Assembly: GCA_035570055.1 (NCBI GenBank)
Contig: DATMLM010000015.1
Coordinates: 14,139-78,138, forward strand
Origin: DASRDS01 sp035570055
GTDB taxonomy: Bacteria; Gemmatimonadota; Gemmatimonadetes; Gemmatimonadales; Gemmatimonadaceae
Direction of reading: 5' to 3'
Length of the DNA: 64,000 nt
In this document: positions 30,155 through 39,017 of the stretch, piece by piece
How positions within the stretch are numbered: the first letter of the stretch is position 1
Layout of the letters: each line of letters opens with the position of its first letter
The notes under the pieces: model-generated
Told to the model about the DNA's origin: nothing
Databases searched by the model: none
What the model saw: only the letters and a program-made list of their open reading frames with translations
Program-made: the position numbers and the translations under genes

Positions 30155-31636
30155 ATGCGCATATATAAAACACTGACGATACTCGGCTCGGGCCTGGTCG
30201 TCGCCGCCTGTAACGAATCGCTCGTGCCCGATTACAACGTGCCGACGGGATTCAATCACTCCGTCTCGGCGTTGCAAAGCGAGATGACGGGTGCCTTCAG
30301 CGAGACCCGCGTCAATATTGTTTTCTTTCATGAGTCGATGGAGGGGTTCGCCCGAACCTCGGCCTATTTTACACCGTCCGAGGACCGCTTTGTCACCGAG
30401 CTGACCGGTGAGCTCCCGCTCGATATCGACAACTTCGGTGCGTTGGTCTGGAATGAAGAGTACCAGGCCATCAAAGACGCGGACTCCATCATCGCCGTGC
30501 TGCCGACCCTCACGAACAATGGGGCCGCGATTCCCACGGCGAACATCAAAGCCCTCCAGGGCTCGATGGAAACGTGGAAGGCACTCAACTACATGTACGT
30601 GCTGTTGGCGCACGACACGGTCGGCATCGCGATCAACAATGTGGGTGGCCCGGTCTCGGGCAATCTCGCCCCGATCATCTGCGCCCGGGATGCATGGCGC
30701 GCGATCATCGCGATGCTCGACTCCGCACAAGCGGACTTCACGGCCGCCGGACCGAAAACCGTCATGGGTGTGCCAGGGTCGGAGTTCTCCGCGCTGTCGA
30801 TCCCGCCGGGCTTCAACGCGATCGGCAACACGCCCGGCGGTTGGATGAACCTGGTGCTCGCGCTCCGCGGACGCTCGCGGGTCGAGCTCGCGTACGCGGT
30901 CGCCAACGGACCTGGCGGGACCCGCCCAACGCCGTCCTCCGCCGGCGCGCCGGACCTGAATCAGCTCGACTCGGCGATCACCGATATCACGGCATCAAAC
31001 CTGTACTCGCCGACGCTCAACGCCGGGGAAGCGGTGAACTACAACGACGCCGGAGTGTTTCATACATTCTCGAGCGCCGCGAACGATCTCTCCAACCCGA
31101 TCTTCGGCATTGGTGGGGACGACTACGCGTTGGAAAGCGCGGCGCAACAGATCGATACGGTCAACGACCAGCGGTTCCTGGCGAAATTCGCACCGGCGGC
31201 GGCGCTGCCGACGAATATCACTGGCGTGGCGTCGAGTTACATATACGCCAACAACATTGGCTTGTCGACTCCGATACCGATCATCCGGAACGTCGAGCTG
31301 CAGTTTCTGCTCGCGCGGGCGTATCTCGGTACCGGCTCCTACGCCAAGGCGGCATCGATCGTGGACAACGTTCGCACGGTCGTCGGTGGACTGTCCAGCG
31401 GGCTCCCACTCGCCGCGACCGACTACGTGCACGTTCGCGACTTCCTGATGAAGGAGATGATCCCTTCACTCATGGGCGACAACACCGGCGACCAGATCGC
31501 CGCGATCCGCGACTATGGTCTCATTCTCCAGGACCTGACGACCTGGGGAGCGGCGGACTTACACACATCACAGGAGAACATCCCGAAGCCCGAACGCGAC
31601 GCGCGGAATAACCACTACGCGCCGGTCTGCGAGTAA
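30155..31636 (+). CDS. SusD/RagB-type surface lipoprotein (copy B)
   Basis: A 493-residue substrate-binding lipoprotein paired with SusC. It has a lipobox signal (LTILGSGLVVAAC, lipidated Cys at about residue 19) and then helical TPR-like segments (YQAIKDADSIIAVLPTL, IKALQGSMETWKALNYMYVLL). The C-terminal family region contains ELQFLLARAYLGTGSYAKAASIVDNVRTVVGG. It starts four bases after the SusC stop with no promoter between. It is closely related to the protein at 46366. It ends beside an inverted repeat that separates it from the convergent YCII gene. Confidence 0.9.
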   Translation: MRIYKTLTILGSGLVVAACNESLVPDYNVPTGFNHSVSALQSEMTGAFSETRVNIVFFHESMEGFARTSAYFTPSEDRFVTELTGELPLDIDNFGALVWNEEYQAIKDADSIIAVLPTLTNNGAAIPTANIKALQGSMETWKALNYMYVLLAHDTVGIAINNVGGPVSGNLAPIICARDAWRAIIAMLDSAQADFTAAGPKTVMGVPGSEFSALSIPPGFNAIGNTPGGWMNLVLALRGRSRVELAYAVANGPGGTRPTPSSAGAPDLNQLDSAITDITASNLYSPTLNAGEAVNYNDAGVFHTFSSAANDLSNPIFGIGGDDYALESAAQQIDTVNDQRFLAKFAPAAALPTNITGVASSYIYANNIGLSTPIPIIRNVELQFLLARAYLGTGSYAKAASIVDNVRTVVGGLSSGLPLAATDYVHVRDFLMKEMIPSLMGDNTGDQIAAIRDYGLILQDLTTWGAADLHTSQENIPKPERDARNNHYAPVCE

Positions 31637-31643
31637 CGCCGGC

Positions 31644-31691
31644 GGTCATATCGAGGTACTACTCGAAGAAGCGTCGTACCTCGATATGACC
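31644..31691. terminator. 16-bp perfect inverted repeat between convergent genes
   Basis: Arms at 31644-31659 and 31676-31691 are exact reverse complements (16 bases each) with a 16-base loop. The repeat sits just after the SusD stop and over the 3' end of the convergent YCII gene, whose HIEV codons form the right arm. There is no T-run, so it could be a bidirectional terminator or a protein-binding site. Confidence 0.5.
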
Positions 31692-32105
31692 ACCGTATTT
31701 GATGTGCGGGCATGAAGCGGCGAGTTTCGCGGCGTCAGCGTCCGTCGCCGCGCGAATGATGAACATCCCCGTGATAGGCCCGGCCCCTCCGACACGCCCG
31801 CCGAGATCCAACTCGCCGCGCCGATAGAGACTGTCGGCCCATCGCGCGTATTCGGCCCGCCGCCCGGCGAGGTGGCCCGGCGCTGCCAACTGGAAGGTGG
31901 AGTCTTCGTACAACAGCATGACGTAGGGTTCACCGGGAGCCTTTCCGCGGCCCAAATGCAACGCCGATAGGACAACGGCCGCGGCGAGGGTGACGGCGGC
32001 CGCCGTCATCCAGATCCGCGGCCATCGCTTGCGACGGATGAGCCCCGCAGCGGTGAGCGCCCGTACGACGCGCTCCTCGAGCGCAGGTGTCGGCTCTCGA
32101 TGCAT
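31659..32105 (-). CDS. Membrane-anchored YCII-domain protein, candidate anti-sigma factor
   Basis: A 148-residue protein with a short basic cytosolic N-terminus (about residues 1-30: ERVVRALTAAGLIRRKRW), one membrane segment (about 31-51: IWMTAAAVTLAAAVVLSALHL), and a C-terminal YCII/DGPF-like barrel domain (about 60-148: PYVMLLYEDSTFQL; GGHIEVRRFFE). The domain would lie in the periplasm. It starts two bases after the ECF sigma stop (ATG 32105, GAGG seven bases upstream; an overlapping TTG is possible). This layout, one membrane pass behind an ECF sigma gene, is that of anti-sigma factors, but no ZAS zinc motif is present. The anti-sigma role is inference. Confidence 0.65.
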   Translation of the reverse strand: MHREPTPALEERVVRALTAAGLIRRKRWPRIWMTAAAVTLAAAVVLSALHLGRGKAPGEPYVMLLYEDSTFQLAAPGHLAGRRAEYARWADSLYRRGELDLGGRVGGAGPITGMFIIRAATDADAAKLAASCPHIKYGGHIEVRRFFE

Positions 32106-32107
32106 GA

Positions 32108-32656
32108 TCAATCCTCAGTCCTTTCTACACGCTGCCGGATGAGCGCCCGGGCTCGGTTGAGTTGACTCTTCGACGTCCCAGCCATGATGCCGAGGAGCCT
32201 TCCAATCTCCACGTGCGTATATCCATAGACGTCGTGCAGGACGAACACGTCGCGCGCGCCGTCGGGCAATGCGGCGACGGCGAGGTCCAAGTCGAGCGCC
32301 GTGTGGAACGCCATCTCGGGCGCGAGAGGGTCGAAATCCGGCGCGTCGACGAATCGCCAATCGGCCCGAACGCGCTCCCGCCGCACGTTCACGAGTATGC
32401 CGTGGAGCCAGGACCGGAAGGTGCCCGCGCCGCGGAACGCGTCCAGCGAGCGTACCGCGCGGATCCAACACTCTTGCACCAGGTCCTCGGCCTCCGTGTC
32501 ATCGCCGCCCGTCAACCGCAGAGCGAGGACGAAGAGTCCCGGAGTGTGCGCTCGGTAGAGCGCTCGAAAAGGTTCCTCGCCGCGCGTTCGCCAGAACTCC
32601 CGAACGAGCGCGAGATCGTTGCTCACAGCGTCACGGTCGCGCGTAGAGAAAGGCAC
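32108..32656 (-). CDS. ECF sigma factor (RpoE type) with YCII partner
   Basis: A 182-residue compact ECF sigma factor without the ECF42 extension. Region 2 is YRAHTPGLFVLALRLTGGDDTEAEDLVQECWIRAVRSLDAF and FRSWLHGILVNVRRERVRA; region 4 is LPDGARDVFVLHDVYGYTHVEIGRLLGIMAGTSKSQLNRARALIRQ. Starts at GTG 32656. The -10 of the AACC-N16-TCAC promoter is only ten bases upstream, so the transcript would have almost no leader. A GTG ten codons downstream is an alternative. It is followed at once by the membrane YCII gene, its likely regulator. ECF factors normally activate their own promoters, so this sigma may recognise all four AACC-N16-KCACYY elements in the window. Confidence 0.88.
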   Translation of the reverse strand: MPFSTRDRDAVSNDLALVREFWRTRGEEPFRALYRAHTPGLFVLALRLTGGDDTEAEDLVQECWIRAVRSLDAFRGAGTFRSWLHGILVNVRRERVRADWRFVDAPDFDPLAPEMAFHTALDLDLAVAALPDGARDVFVLHDVYGYTHVEIGRLLGIMAGTSKSQLNRARALIRQRVERTED

Positions 32657-32666
32657 ACATCTCTAA

Positions 32667-32690
32667 GTGACGGTGGTCCCCCAAAGGGTT
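32667..32690 (-). promoter_or_regulatory. Candidate ECF-type promoter (AACC-N16-TCAC) of the sigma/YCII operon
   Basis: On the minus strand this reads AACC (32690-32687), 16 bases, TCAC (32670-32667), inside ATTCGAACCCTTTGGGGG. It matches the elements at 26257, 34708 and 40631 with identical spacing. The start codon is ten bases beyond the TCAC, implying a leaderless or near-leaderless mRNA. Confidence 0.5.
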
Positions 32691-32782
32691 CGAATCTCGC
32701 CCTCGCCTTGTTAACCTTGGCGCCGGATGTATCTTGGAGCCAAAAGGCAGAGCCCGCTAACTGCATATGCCCGGAGGACCGC

Positions 32783-34282
32783 GTGCGTCCCCGTATGAGT
32801 CTCGTTGCGCTGCTCGTTGCAACCGTTGCGTGCGGCAACAGCACCGGCCCGAGCTCCAGGCCAATCTCGTTCGTCGACGGCGATCACCAGACGGACACGA
32901 TCCTCGCCACCCTGCCTCAAAACCTGGTTGCACGCATCAACAAGGTACCGGCTGGGCAGTCCGTGGCAGGCCAGGTCATGCAGTTCTTTCCAATGACGGA
33001 TAGCACGGGTCACTGGGAGGCGTACCTCGAGCCACACGGTTCGACCCAGACGGCCGTGGGCGTCGTCGCTGAGACGACGAACGCGTCCGGGGAGGCGACC
33101 GTGGGCATCCGATTGAGCACGGTGGCCGAGCAGGGGCACGTCGTAGTAAGCGTGCCAGCCCTCGGCTACGTGGATACCGCGGTCTTCACTACGCAGCCGG
33201 GACAACCAGCCCGGCTGCAGGCTGCTCCCTTCGATACCGCCGTGAATGTCGGAGGCACGGTCGCATACCGCACAGTCGTCGTCGATCAATTTGGGAATCC
33301 ACTACCGGGGGCCGTGTCGTATCGAGTGATCTCTGGTCCTGCGACGCTGTCCGGCTCCACGGTCACCATGACCGCCCTGGGTATAGCGGTGATCGGTGGC
33401 GCAGCTGGGACTCTGCGCGATACGACGCAAATCAGCGCGGTCCCGAAGGGCGTTCTGGCGGCTTCAGGTCCCAATGGGATCGTAGTGTTCAACACCGACG
33501 GAACGGGCCTTCGCACACTCGCATCAACGGTCGGCGCCGGCACGCTCAAGTGGTCGCCGTCCGGCACAACGATTGAGTTCGATCAAGCGGGCGGCATACC
33601 GGTTTGCCTGGGCAGCACCAGCGGCTTGTTGCAGAAGACCGATCTCAATGGCAATGTCACCACGGTCGTGAACGCGAGTGGCACCTTGGAGTTCACGGAC
33701 TACTCGCGCGACGGGGCGTGGATCTACTACTCACTGGTCCTCGGGTCGTTTGGTTCGTCGTCGGCGTTGTACCGTGTGCATCCCGATGGGACGGCGAACG
33801 ACAGTCTCGTCACGCAGATGCCCGACTTCGACATTTGGCCGACGGTGTCGCCCGACGGGAACTCGGTCGCATACGTAGCGGATCATGGTGGGGGTTCAAC
33901 CGATTTGCGCGTGCTGACCGTCGCAACCGGTGCCGTCACGAGCCTGGGGCTCAACGCGTGGTCGCCGGAATGGTCGCCGAGCTCCAACCAGATCGCGTAT
34001 CTATCGGGAACATGCTCGGGCCCGATCGCCATCGTGAACGCGGATGGCACGGGAAATCGCGTGCTCACCACGGCGCAGTATTTGGCGGGCTTCGACTGGT
34101 CGCCAGACGGACAGTGGATCGCCGCGTTCAACTCGAGCACCGCGCGCATCGATGTGATCAACGTGGCATCGGGACAGGCGATGATTCTTCCCTTCGCGTG
34201 GCTTAACGGTCCGGCGTGGGCTCCGTCATCGGTCTCACTGAGCGTTGTGAAATCGAAGGGCCACGCTATGCCGACTAAGTGA
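32783..34282 (+). CDS. Lipoprotein with Ig-like domain and TolB-type propeller
   Basis: A 499-residue lipoprotein. The lipobox is LLVATVAC with the modified Cys at about residue 17. An Ig-like domain follows around residues 135-215 (LQAAPFDTAVNVGGTVAYRTVVVDQFGNPLPGAVSYRVISG), then a C-terminal propeller (about 225-490) with WSPSGTTIEFDQ, VSPDGNSVAYVAD, WSPSSNQIAYLSG and WSPDGQWIAAFNS blades. GTG at 32783 has GGAGG five bases upstream; the upstream frame extension is antisense to the sigma gene and is rejected. It is divergent from the ECF/YCII operon. Ligand unknown; related in layout to the protein at 16070. Confidence 0.75.
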   Translation: MRPRMSLVALLVATVACGNSTGPSSRPISFVDGDHQTDTILATLPQNLVARINKVPAGQSVAGQVMQFFPMTDSTGHWEAYLEPHGSTQTAVGVVAETTNASGEATVGIRLSTVAEQGHVVVSVPALGYVDTAVFTTQPGQPARLQAAPFDTAVNVGGTVAYRTVVVDQFGNPLPGAVSYRVISGPATLSGSTVTMTALGIAVIGGAAGTLRDTTQISAVPKGVLAASGPNGIVVFNTDGTGLRTLASTVGAGTLKWSPSGTTIEFDQAGGIPVCLGSTSGLLQKTDLNGNVTTVVNASGTLEFTDYSRDGAWIYYSLVLGSFGSSSALYRVHPDGTANDSLVTQMPDFDIWPTVSPDGNSVAYVADHGGGSTDLRVLTVATGAVTSLGLNAWSPEWSPSSNQIAYLSGTCSGPIAIVNADGTGNRVLTTAQYLAGFDWSPDGQWIAAFNSSTARIDVINVASGQAMILPFAWLNGPAWAPSSVSLSVVKSKGHAMPTK

Positions 34283-34330
34283 AGTGGACCCCGACCTCCT
34301 CCGGTACGCGTGTAATGACTATCCGCCGGG

Positions 34331-34654
34331 GTGGTCATCACCGAAGCGGGCAACGCGCCGAATGTCGTCGGCCTCGTCTACATAGCCGCGTTCATCCCCG
34401 ACCCGGCCGCGTTCCCCGCCGATTTCGCCGCCGACCTCCCGTCGTCCCAGGCGAATTTCATGGCCCATTCCCAGGCGATGTTGGCCGCTGATCGCGACTC
34501 GCGACCACAACATCAATCCCGATCTCGAGCGCACAATGGCCAAGCGGGCCGGCAGCGAAACGATCGAGGTTCCCGCCAGGCACGCGGTCTACGTTGCCAA
34601 GCCCGACGCCGTGGCGCGTTTGATCGAACGGGCCGCCAAGGCGTCTGCCCAGTA
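34331..34654 (+). pseudogene. Alpha/beta hydrolase remnant with internal deletion
   Basis: Two pieces of one hydrolase lie in different frames. The first (34331 to about 34485) reads VITEAGNAPNVVGLVYIAAF then IPDPAAFPADFAADLPSSQANF, the part after the nucleophile elbow. The second (about 34492 to 34654) reads IATRDHNINPDLERTMAKRAG, then ETIEVPARHAVYVAKPDAV and ends ERAAKASAQ with a stop; this is the C-terminal part with the catalytic His region. The N-terminal half and a central portion are missing. The end lies about 50 bases from the promoter of exported protein C. It is non-functional. Confidence 0.7.
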
Positions 34655-34707
34655 ACCCTCTGATGTGGTCGAAGTGTGTGATTTTTGTGTGGACCGGCCG
34701 AAGCTCC

Positions 34708-34731
34708 AACCTTTTGCGCATTCGGGAGCAC
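34708..34731 (+). promoter_or_regulatory. Candidate ECF-type promoter (AACC-N16-GCAC) of exported protein C
   Basis: AACC (34708-34711), 16 bases, GCAC (34728-34731) within CCAACCTTTTGCGCATTCGG. It matches the elements upstream of the sigma/DGPF genes at 26223, 32656 and 40621. The start codon is 35 bases past the -10 side. Confidence 0.5.
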
Positions 34732-34765
34732 CCATTGCCAAGTTCACATCAACAGGGGACAGCCG

Positions 34766-35446
34766 ATGCTCCGAAACGTGGTGCTGGTCGCCGTGTTGGG
34801 CGGCGCGTGGCCGATTCAGGCACAGGACACAAAGGCGCAGGATCTCAAATCGCGGTATCCCACCATGGCTCCGATCGAGCAATACCGCATGGACCGTGAT
34901 GCGGAAATAGCACTGGCACGCACCGCGGCCCCTGCGTCGATCTCACGCGATGCCGAGATCTTGGTGCTGGGACAGAAGAACTACGAAACCGCGGTCAAAG
35001 GCACGAACGGTTACCTCTGTGTGGTGGGCAGAGCGTTTGCGGGGCCGTTGAACAACCCGGAGTTTTGGAGTCCAAAAAATCGGAGCCCCACATGCTGGAA
35101 TCCGCCCGCCGTGCGGTCCCTCTGGCCCTATGCCGTGAAAGAGACCGGGATGGCACTGGCTGGCGCCTCGAAAGCCCAAATCGTCGAGGCGATCAGGACG
35201 GCAGTCGCCAAGAAAGAGTTGGGTGTGCCGGAGACAGGTTCCATGGCCTACATGATGTCCAAGGAAGCGTATCTGACCGATCGAGGTGACCATAACCTGG
35301 CCCACGTGATGTTCGAGCTTCCACGCAACGGCGTACTCCAGGACGACCCGAACTATTTCGTGTCCTGGGATCCAGCGCCGGTGATCGAGTTCAACGTTCC
35401 CGTGGGTCAGTGGTCGGACGGAACGGAGATCGCCGCGTCACACTGA
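34766..35446 (+). CDS. Exported ~25 kDa protein (copy C)
   Basis: A 226-residue exported protein with signal peptide (NVVLVAVLGGAWPIQAQ). It shares the family order IEQYRMDRDAEIALARTAAP, ISRDAEILVLGQKNYE, GTNGYLCVVGRAF, NPEFWSPKNRSP, CWNPPAVRSLWPY, SKEAYLTDRGDHNLAHVMFE, EFNVPVGQWSDGTE. The ATG at 34766 has CAGGGGAC upstream. Unlike copies A, B and D it has no sigma or DGPF gene beside it and no TGTCSR-type promoter. Instead it carries the AACC-N16-GCAC element otherwise found before sigma-side genes. The hydrolase remnant precedes it. Function is unknown. Confidence 0.78.
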   Translation: MLRNVVLVAVLGGAWPIQAQDTKAQDLKSRYPTMAPIEQYRMDRDAEIALARTAAPASISRDAEILVLGQKNYETAVKGTNGYLCVVGRAFAGPLNNPEFWSPKNRSPTCWNPPAVRSLWPYAVKETGMALAGASKAQIVEAIRTAVAKKELGVPETGSMAYMMSKEAYLTDRGDHNLAHVMFELPRNGVLQDDPNYFVSWDPAPVIEFNVPVGQWSDGTEIAASH

Positions 35447-35474
35447 CAGCGCATGGCCATCGTCGTTAAGATAG

Positions 35475-36628
35475 ATGGCAATGACACCTGACGAGGAGCT
35501 GGAGCGGTTTCTCGCGGAGAACGTGAAAGGTGTGGCGGTCGATGCGCAGACGATTCGCTCGCGCGCCATTCGACCGCCGCATCGCGAGCCCGCGTTTTCG
35601 GATCACGGATCCGAAGACAGCAGGGTGCTGTTCGAGCCGACGGTGCCGATCGTCGGCTTGCCGTATTATCTCGACGTCGCGTCATTCGGTACCGAGCTCG
35701 AAGGCTACTTGCAGGGCACCGTGGCCGGCTACGCGGCGCAATTGCGCCAGAGCGGCCAGGTCGTGTACTCGAGCGTGTGGCAGGACGCCAAACTGCCGAA
35801 AGACGGCACCGAGCGGTGGACACTCGGCGTGCAGCAGCACGTGGCCAGCGTCAGCAAGCTCGTGACCGCGATGGCGATGACGCGGCTATTGAGTGATCAC
35901 AACATCTCGCCGGACGCGCACATCTACACATACCTGCCTACTGCTATGAGAACGTCAACTTTGCCTTGAGTCGGATTCTCCTCGCGATCATCAATGGCAA
36001 CATCAACAAGGGCTCGTTCTACACGTCGAGCTTCGGGTGGGATTTGAATGACTGGATCTGGGACTGGGTGACGATCCTCAGCTATGAAGCGTACATGCAG
36101 GCCCGAGTCTTCCAGCCCGCCGGCGTGGTCGGGGCGACGCTGGAACATCCGGCCGCGGGTGCATTGGCCTATGTGGGACCCGCTGATTCCGGGAACGGGT
36201 GGAACTCGGGCGACCTGCGGGAAAGCTGTGGCGGCGACGGCTGGCATCTGTCCGTCAATCAGTTGCTGGATGTGATGGGCGAATTCCGTCGCGGTGGCCG
36301 CATCCTCACGCCCGCTGCCGCCCAGTCGATGCTGGAGAACATGTTCGGCGTGGATCCGTTCGTGACCTGGAAGTGTGCGCCGCCGGATAAGCTGACGCTT
36401 CAAGTCGGGCTACAGACGCTCGCCGGTATGGTCTATTGCAAGAACGGCGATTGGCATAACGCGAGCGGCCAGGATGAACAGTCCCTCGCGTACTTCTTGC
36501 CGGATGATATGGAGCTGGTCGTGTTGGTCAACTCCCAGCTCGTCGGACTGCCCGACACCTTCTTCCGCGACGTCGTGACGCAGGTGTACCTGGACAACCT
36601 GAGGGAGCAAATCTCAGTTCACCCGTGA
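35475..36628 (+). pseudogene. Beta-lactamase-type serine hydrolase gene with internal deletion
   Basis: A class C beta-lactamase/esterase-like gene in two frames. The first part (35475 to about 35935) carries the SxxK motif (SVSKLV) and ends at DAHIYTYLP before running to a stop at 35969. The second part resumes, in another frame, from YCYENVNFALSR (the YxN motif) at about 35940 to 36628, including DGWHLSVNQLLDVM and the C-terminal domain. The region between SxxK and YxN is much shorter than in intact relatives, where roughly 60-80 residues intervene. A deletion with frame change has therefore removed the central part. It is probably inactive. Confidence 0.7.
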
Positions 36629-36631
36629 TAC

Positions 36632-38998
36632 CTAGTCCGCCTGGAGCGCGCGCGCTGGATCGACACGGCTTGCGAGAGAGGCTGGCACGTATGCGGCGAT
36701 CGCCGCGACGGTGAGCAAGAGCACGCAGGCGCCGATGAGCGCGACCGGATCCGTCGGGCTCACCTCGAAGAGCAACGAGGCGATCACGCGAGAGGCGGCC
36801 AGTGCCAGGCCGATACCCACCACGGCGCCCCCGAGGCACACGAGCAAGGCGCGACGCAGCACGTCGGCGCGCACACGGCTGGGCGTGGCTCCCAGTGCCA
36901 TGCGCACGCCGATCTCGCGAGTCTGTTCGCGCACGGCCGACGCCATGACGCCATAGAGGCCGATCGCGGCCAGCGCCAGCGCGACGAGGCCGAACATCGA
37001 GAGCAGCAATGTGTTCAGTCGTGGTGCCGCGTATTCGCCGTCGAGCACCTCATTCATGGTGTACACCGACCACAGCGTCAGGCTCGGATCGACATCCGCG
37101 ACCGCGTGGTTGACCGCGGCCCGCGACACGATGCCGGTCGAGCGCATCGCGAGAGTACCCTGCCAAAAGGACTGGCGCCAGGACAGGTAGACCATCGGTA
37201 TGGATTGGCGCATCTCGCGGAAATGCGTGTCGCCGACCACGCCAACGACCGTCCACCGACGGACACCGCCTCGAACCCGCATGCGCTTGCCGACTGGATC
37301 CTGACCATGCCAGTAGCGACGCGCGGCCGCCTCACTCAGAATGACGACGGGAGGCATGCTGTCACGATCCGTGTCCAGGAACGTGCGACCACGCAGGATG
37401 GGTATGCCGAGCACGCGGAAGTAATCCGGGCCCGCGGTCTCGATCGCGGTGGTGGGACTCGTGGCGCTGTCGGATGCGGTTTGACCTTCGGCATCCCACG
37501 AGGCCGTCCACATGCCCGACCCGGCCAAGGGGCCGAAAACCGTCGGCGTCACAGACGTGACACCCGGGATCGTCCGGAGACGGGCCATGATCGCATCGCC
37601 CATTTGGATCTTCCAGGGCATCGTGTCATGCGCCGTCGGCACAACGAAGTAGGCGAACGTGAGGTGATCTGTATTGAAGCCGAGGTCGAGGTGTTGCAGT
37701 CGCTCGAGGCTCTCGAGAAGGAGCGCGGCCCCCGAGAGCATCACGAGCGCGAGCGCGACTTGCGATGCGACCAGCCACTGCCGCACGCGCCGGCGCCGCC
37801 GCGTCGTTGTCCCGGCGCGCTCGTCCAAACGGAGGTGTCGGTTGGCCGCCGTGAGCGACGGGAGTATGCCGAACACGAGCACCGTGAGCAGAGCCAACGT
37901 CGCCGTTGCGGCGATCGGAGCGGCTGAGAAGCGGACGAGATCCAGGCGCGGCAGTTGGTACGGCTCCATGGCAACGAACGCCCGGCGCGCGAGCTCGCCA
38001 ACGCCGAGTCCGAGGACGCCACCACCGGCGGCGAGCAGGAGGCACTCGGTCAGGAGCTGCCGCACGATATCCCCATACGTGGCACCGAGCGAGCGGCGCA
38101 CCGCGATCTCGCGAGCGCGGGCGGCGGCGCGAAGCAGCAGCAAGTTGCCGACGTTCACGCACGCAATGAGCAACAGCAGCCCGACCGCGGTCGTGAGCAC
38201 CATCACCACGGGCCGCGCATCGCCGACAACACCCTGGCGCAGCGAGCGCACCGTGACACCGCCAACACTCATCGAGGATCGACGCTTGTTGAAAATGGAC
38301 CGTGCCGCCACGAGAAACTCTGCCCGAGCGGCCGCGAGTGTGACGCCTGGTGCGAGGCGTGCGATCGCGTCCACCGTGACGTTGTCCGCGAAACCGGGGC
38401 GCCAGGCTTCGACGCCCGCCGGATACTCGAGCCCTGGCGGCGCCACGCCGACGATCGTGTACAACGCGTGGTTGTGGGGATCGGTCAGTACGTGACCGAT
38501 CACCGACGGATCGCCGTTGAAGTTGCGTCGCCACGCGCCGTAACTCAACACGATGACATGCGACGCCCAGTCATCACTCGGTAAGAGCAAACGCCCGAGC
38601 AGTGGTTTTACGCCCAGCACCTGGAACAGGTTCCCACTGACGACTATCTGGGCGAGCCCCATCGGGTGATCGCCATCGACCAGTGGCATCCCCTCGGGTC
38701 CCGACCAGTGGACAATCGCGGCGACATCGCGCATGGTGCGGATCGACCGGCGAAGGTCTTCGATCTCGCTCTGCTCGAACGCGATCTCGACTCCCGATTG
38801 ATCACGCGCGCGCAGGAGGAGTATCCGATCCGCATCCTGCACCGGTACCGGCCGCAGCAAGACCGCGTTGAACACCGTCCACATGGCCGTCGCCATGCCG
38901 ATCCCCACGCCGAGGATCAGAATGGCCGTCACGGCGAACGTCGGGCTGCGCTGGAATCCGCGCAGTGCGAGTCGGGCATCCTGCCAGAAACGGCTCAC
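36632..38998 (-). CDS. ADOP-type ABC transporter permease
   Basis: Intact 788-residue duplicated FtsX/MacB permease. Its N-terminal helix is AVTAILILGVGIGMATAMWTVF and its first periplasmic domain is about 50-240. The FtsX core begins near VVMVLTTAVGLLLLIACVNVGNLLL; a second unit follows and it ends ASLASRVDPARALQAD. It starts at GTG 38998. It most resembles the permease at 51103 (shared motifs GRTFLDTDRD / GRGFLDSDRE, VYLSWRQSFWQGTLAMRS / VYLSFRQLFWQGYMAMRS), so the two are probably paralogues by duplication. No ATPase gene is nearby. It ends four bases from the convergent broken hydrolase. Confidence 0.88.
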   Translation of the reverse strand: MSRFWQDARLALRGFQRSPTFAVTAILILGVGIGMATAMWTVFNAVLLRPVPVQDADRILLLRARDQSGVEIAFEQSEIEDLRRSIRTMRDVAAIVHWSGPEGMPLVDGDHPMGLAQIVVSGNLFQVLGVKPLLGRLLLPSDDWASHVIVLSYGAWRRNFNGDPSVIGHVLTDPHNHALYTIVGVAPPGLEYPAGVEAWRPGFADNVTVDAIARLAPGVTLAAARAEFLVAARSIFNKRRSSMSVGGVTVRSLRQGVVGDARPVVMVLTTAVGLLLLIACVNVGNLLLLRAAARAREIAVRRSLGATYGDIVRQLLTECLLLAAGGGVLGLGVGELARRAFVAMEPYQLPRLDLVRFSAAPIAATATLALLTVLVFGILPSLTAANRHLRLDERAGTTTRRRRRVRQWLVASQVALALVMLSGAALLLESLERLQHLDLGFNTDHLTFAYFVVPTAHDTMPWKIQMGDAIMARLRTIPGVTSVTPTVFGPLAGSGMWTASWDAEGQTASDSATSPTTAIETAGPDYFRVLGIPILRGRTFLDTDRDSMPPVVILSEAAARRYWHGQDPVGKRMRVRGGVRRWTVVGVVGDTHFREMRQSIPMVYLSWRQSFWQGTLAMRSTGIVSRAAVNHAVADVDPSLTLWSVYTMNEVLDGEYAAPRLNTLLLSMFGLVALALAAIGLYGVMASAVREQTREIGVRMALGATPSRVRADVLRRALLVCLGGAVVGIGLALAASRVIASLLFEVSPTDPVALIGACVLLLTVAAIAAYVPASLASRVDPARALQAD

Positions 38999-39017
38999 AT
39001 AGGGACGATACTATACC

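Noticed and set aside
32682..32700. A GGTTCGAATC stretch that resembles the T-loop of a tRNA
   Set aside because: The flanking bases do not form a T-stem, and no anticodon or acceptor stem is present; the same stretch recurs at 26277 and, in altered form, at 40651 as part of the AACC promoter element.
32162..32782. N-terminal extension of the propeller lipoprotein
   Set aside because: It would be antisense to the ECF sigma gene and would place the lipobox in the middle of the protein.
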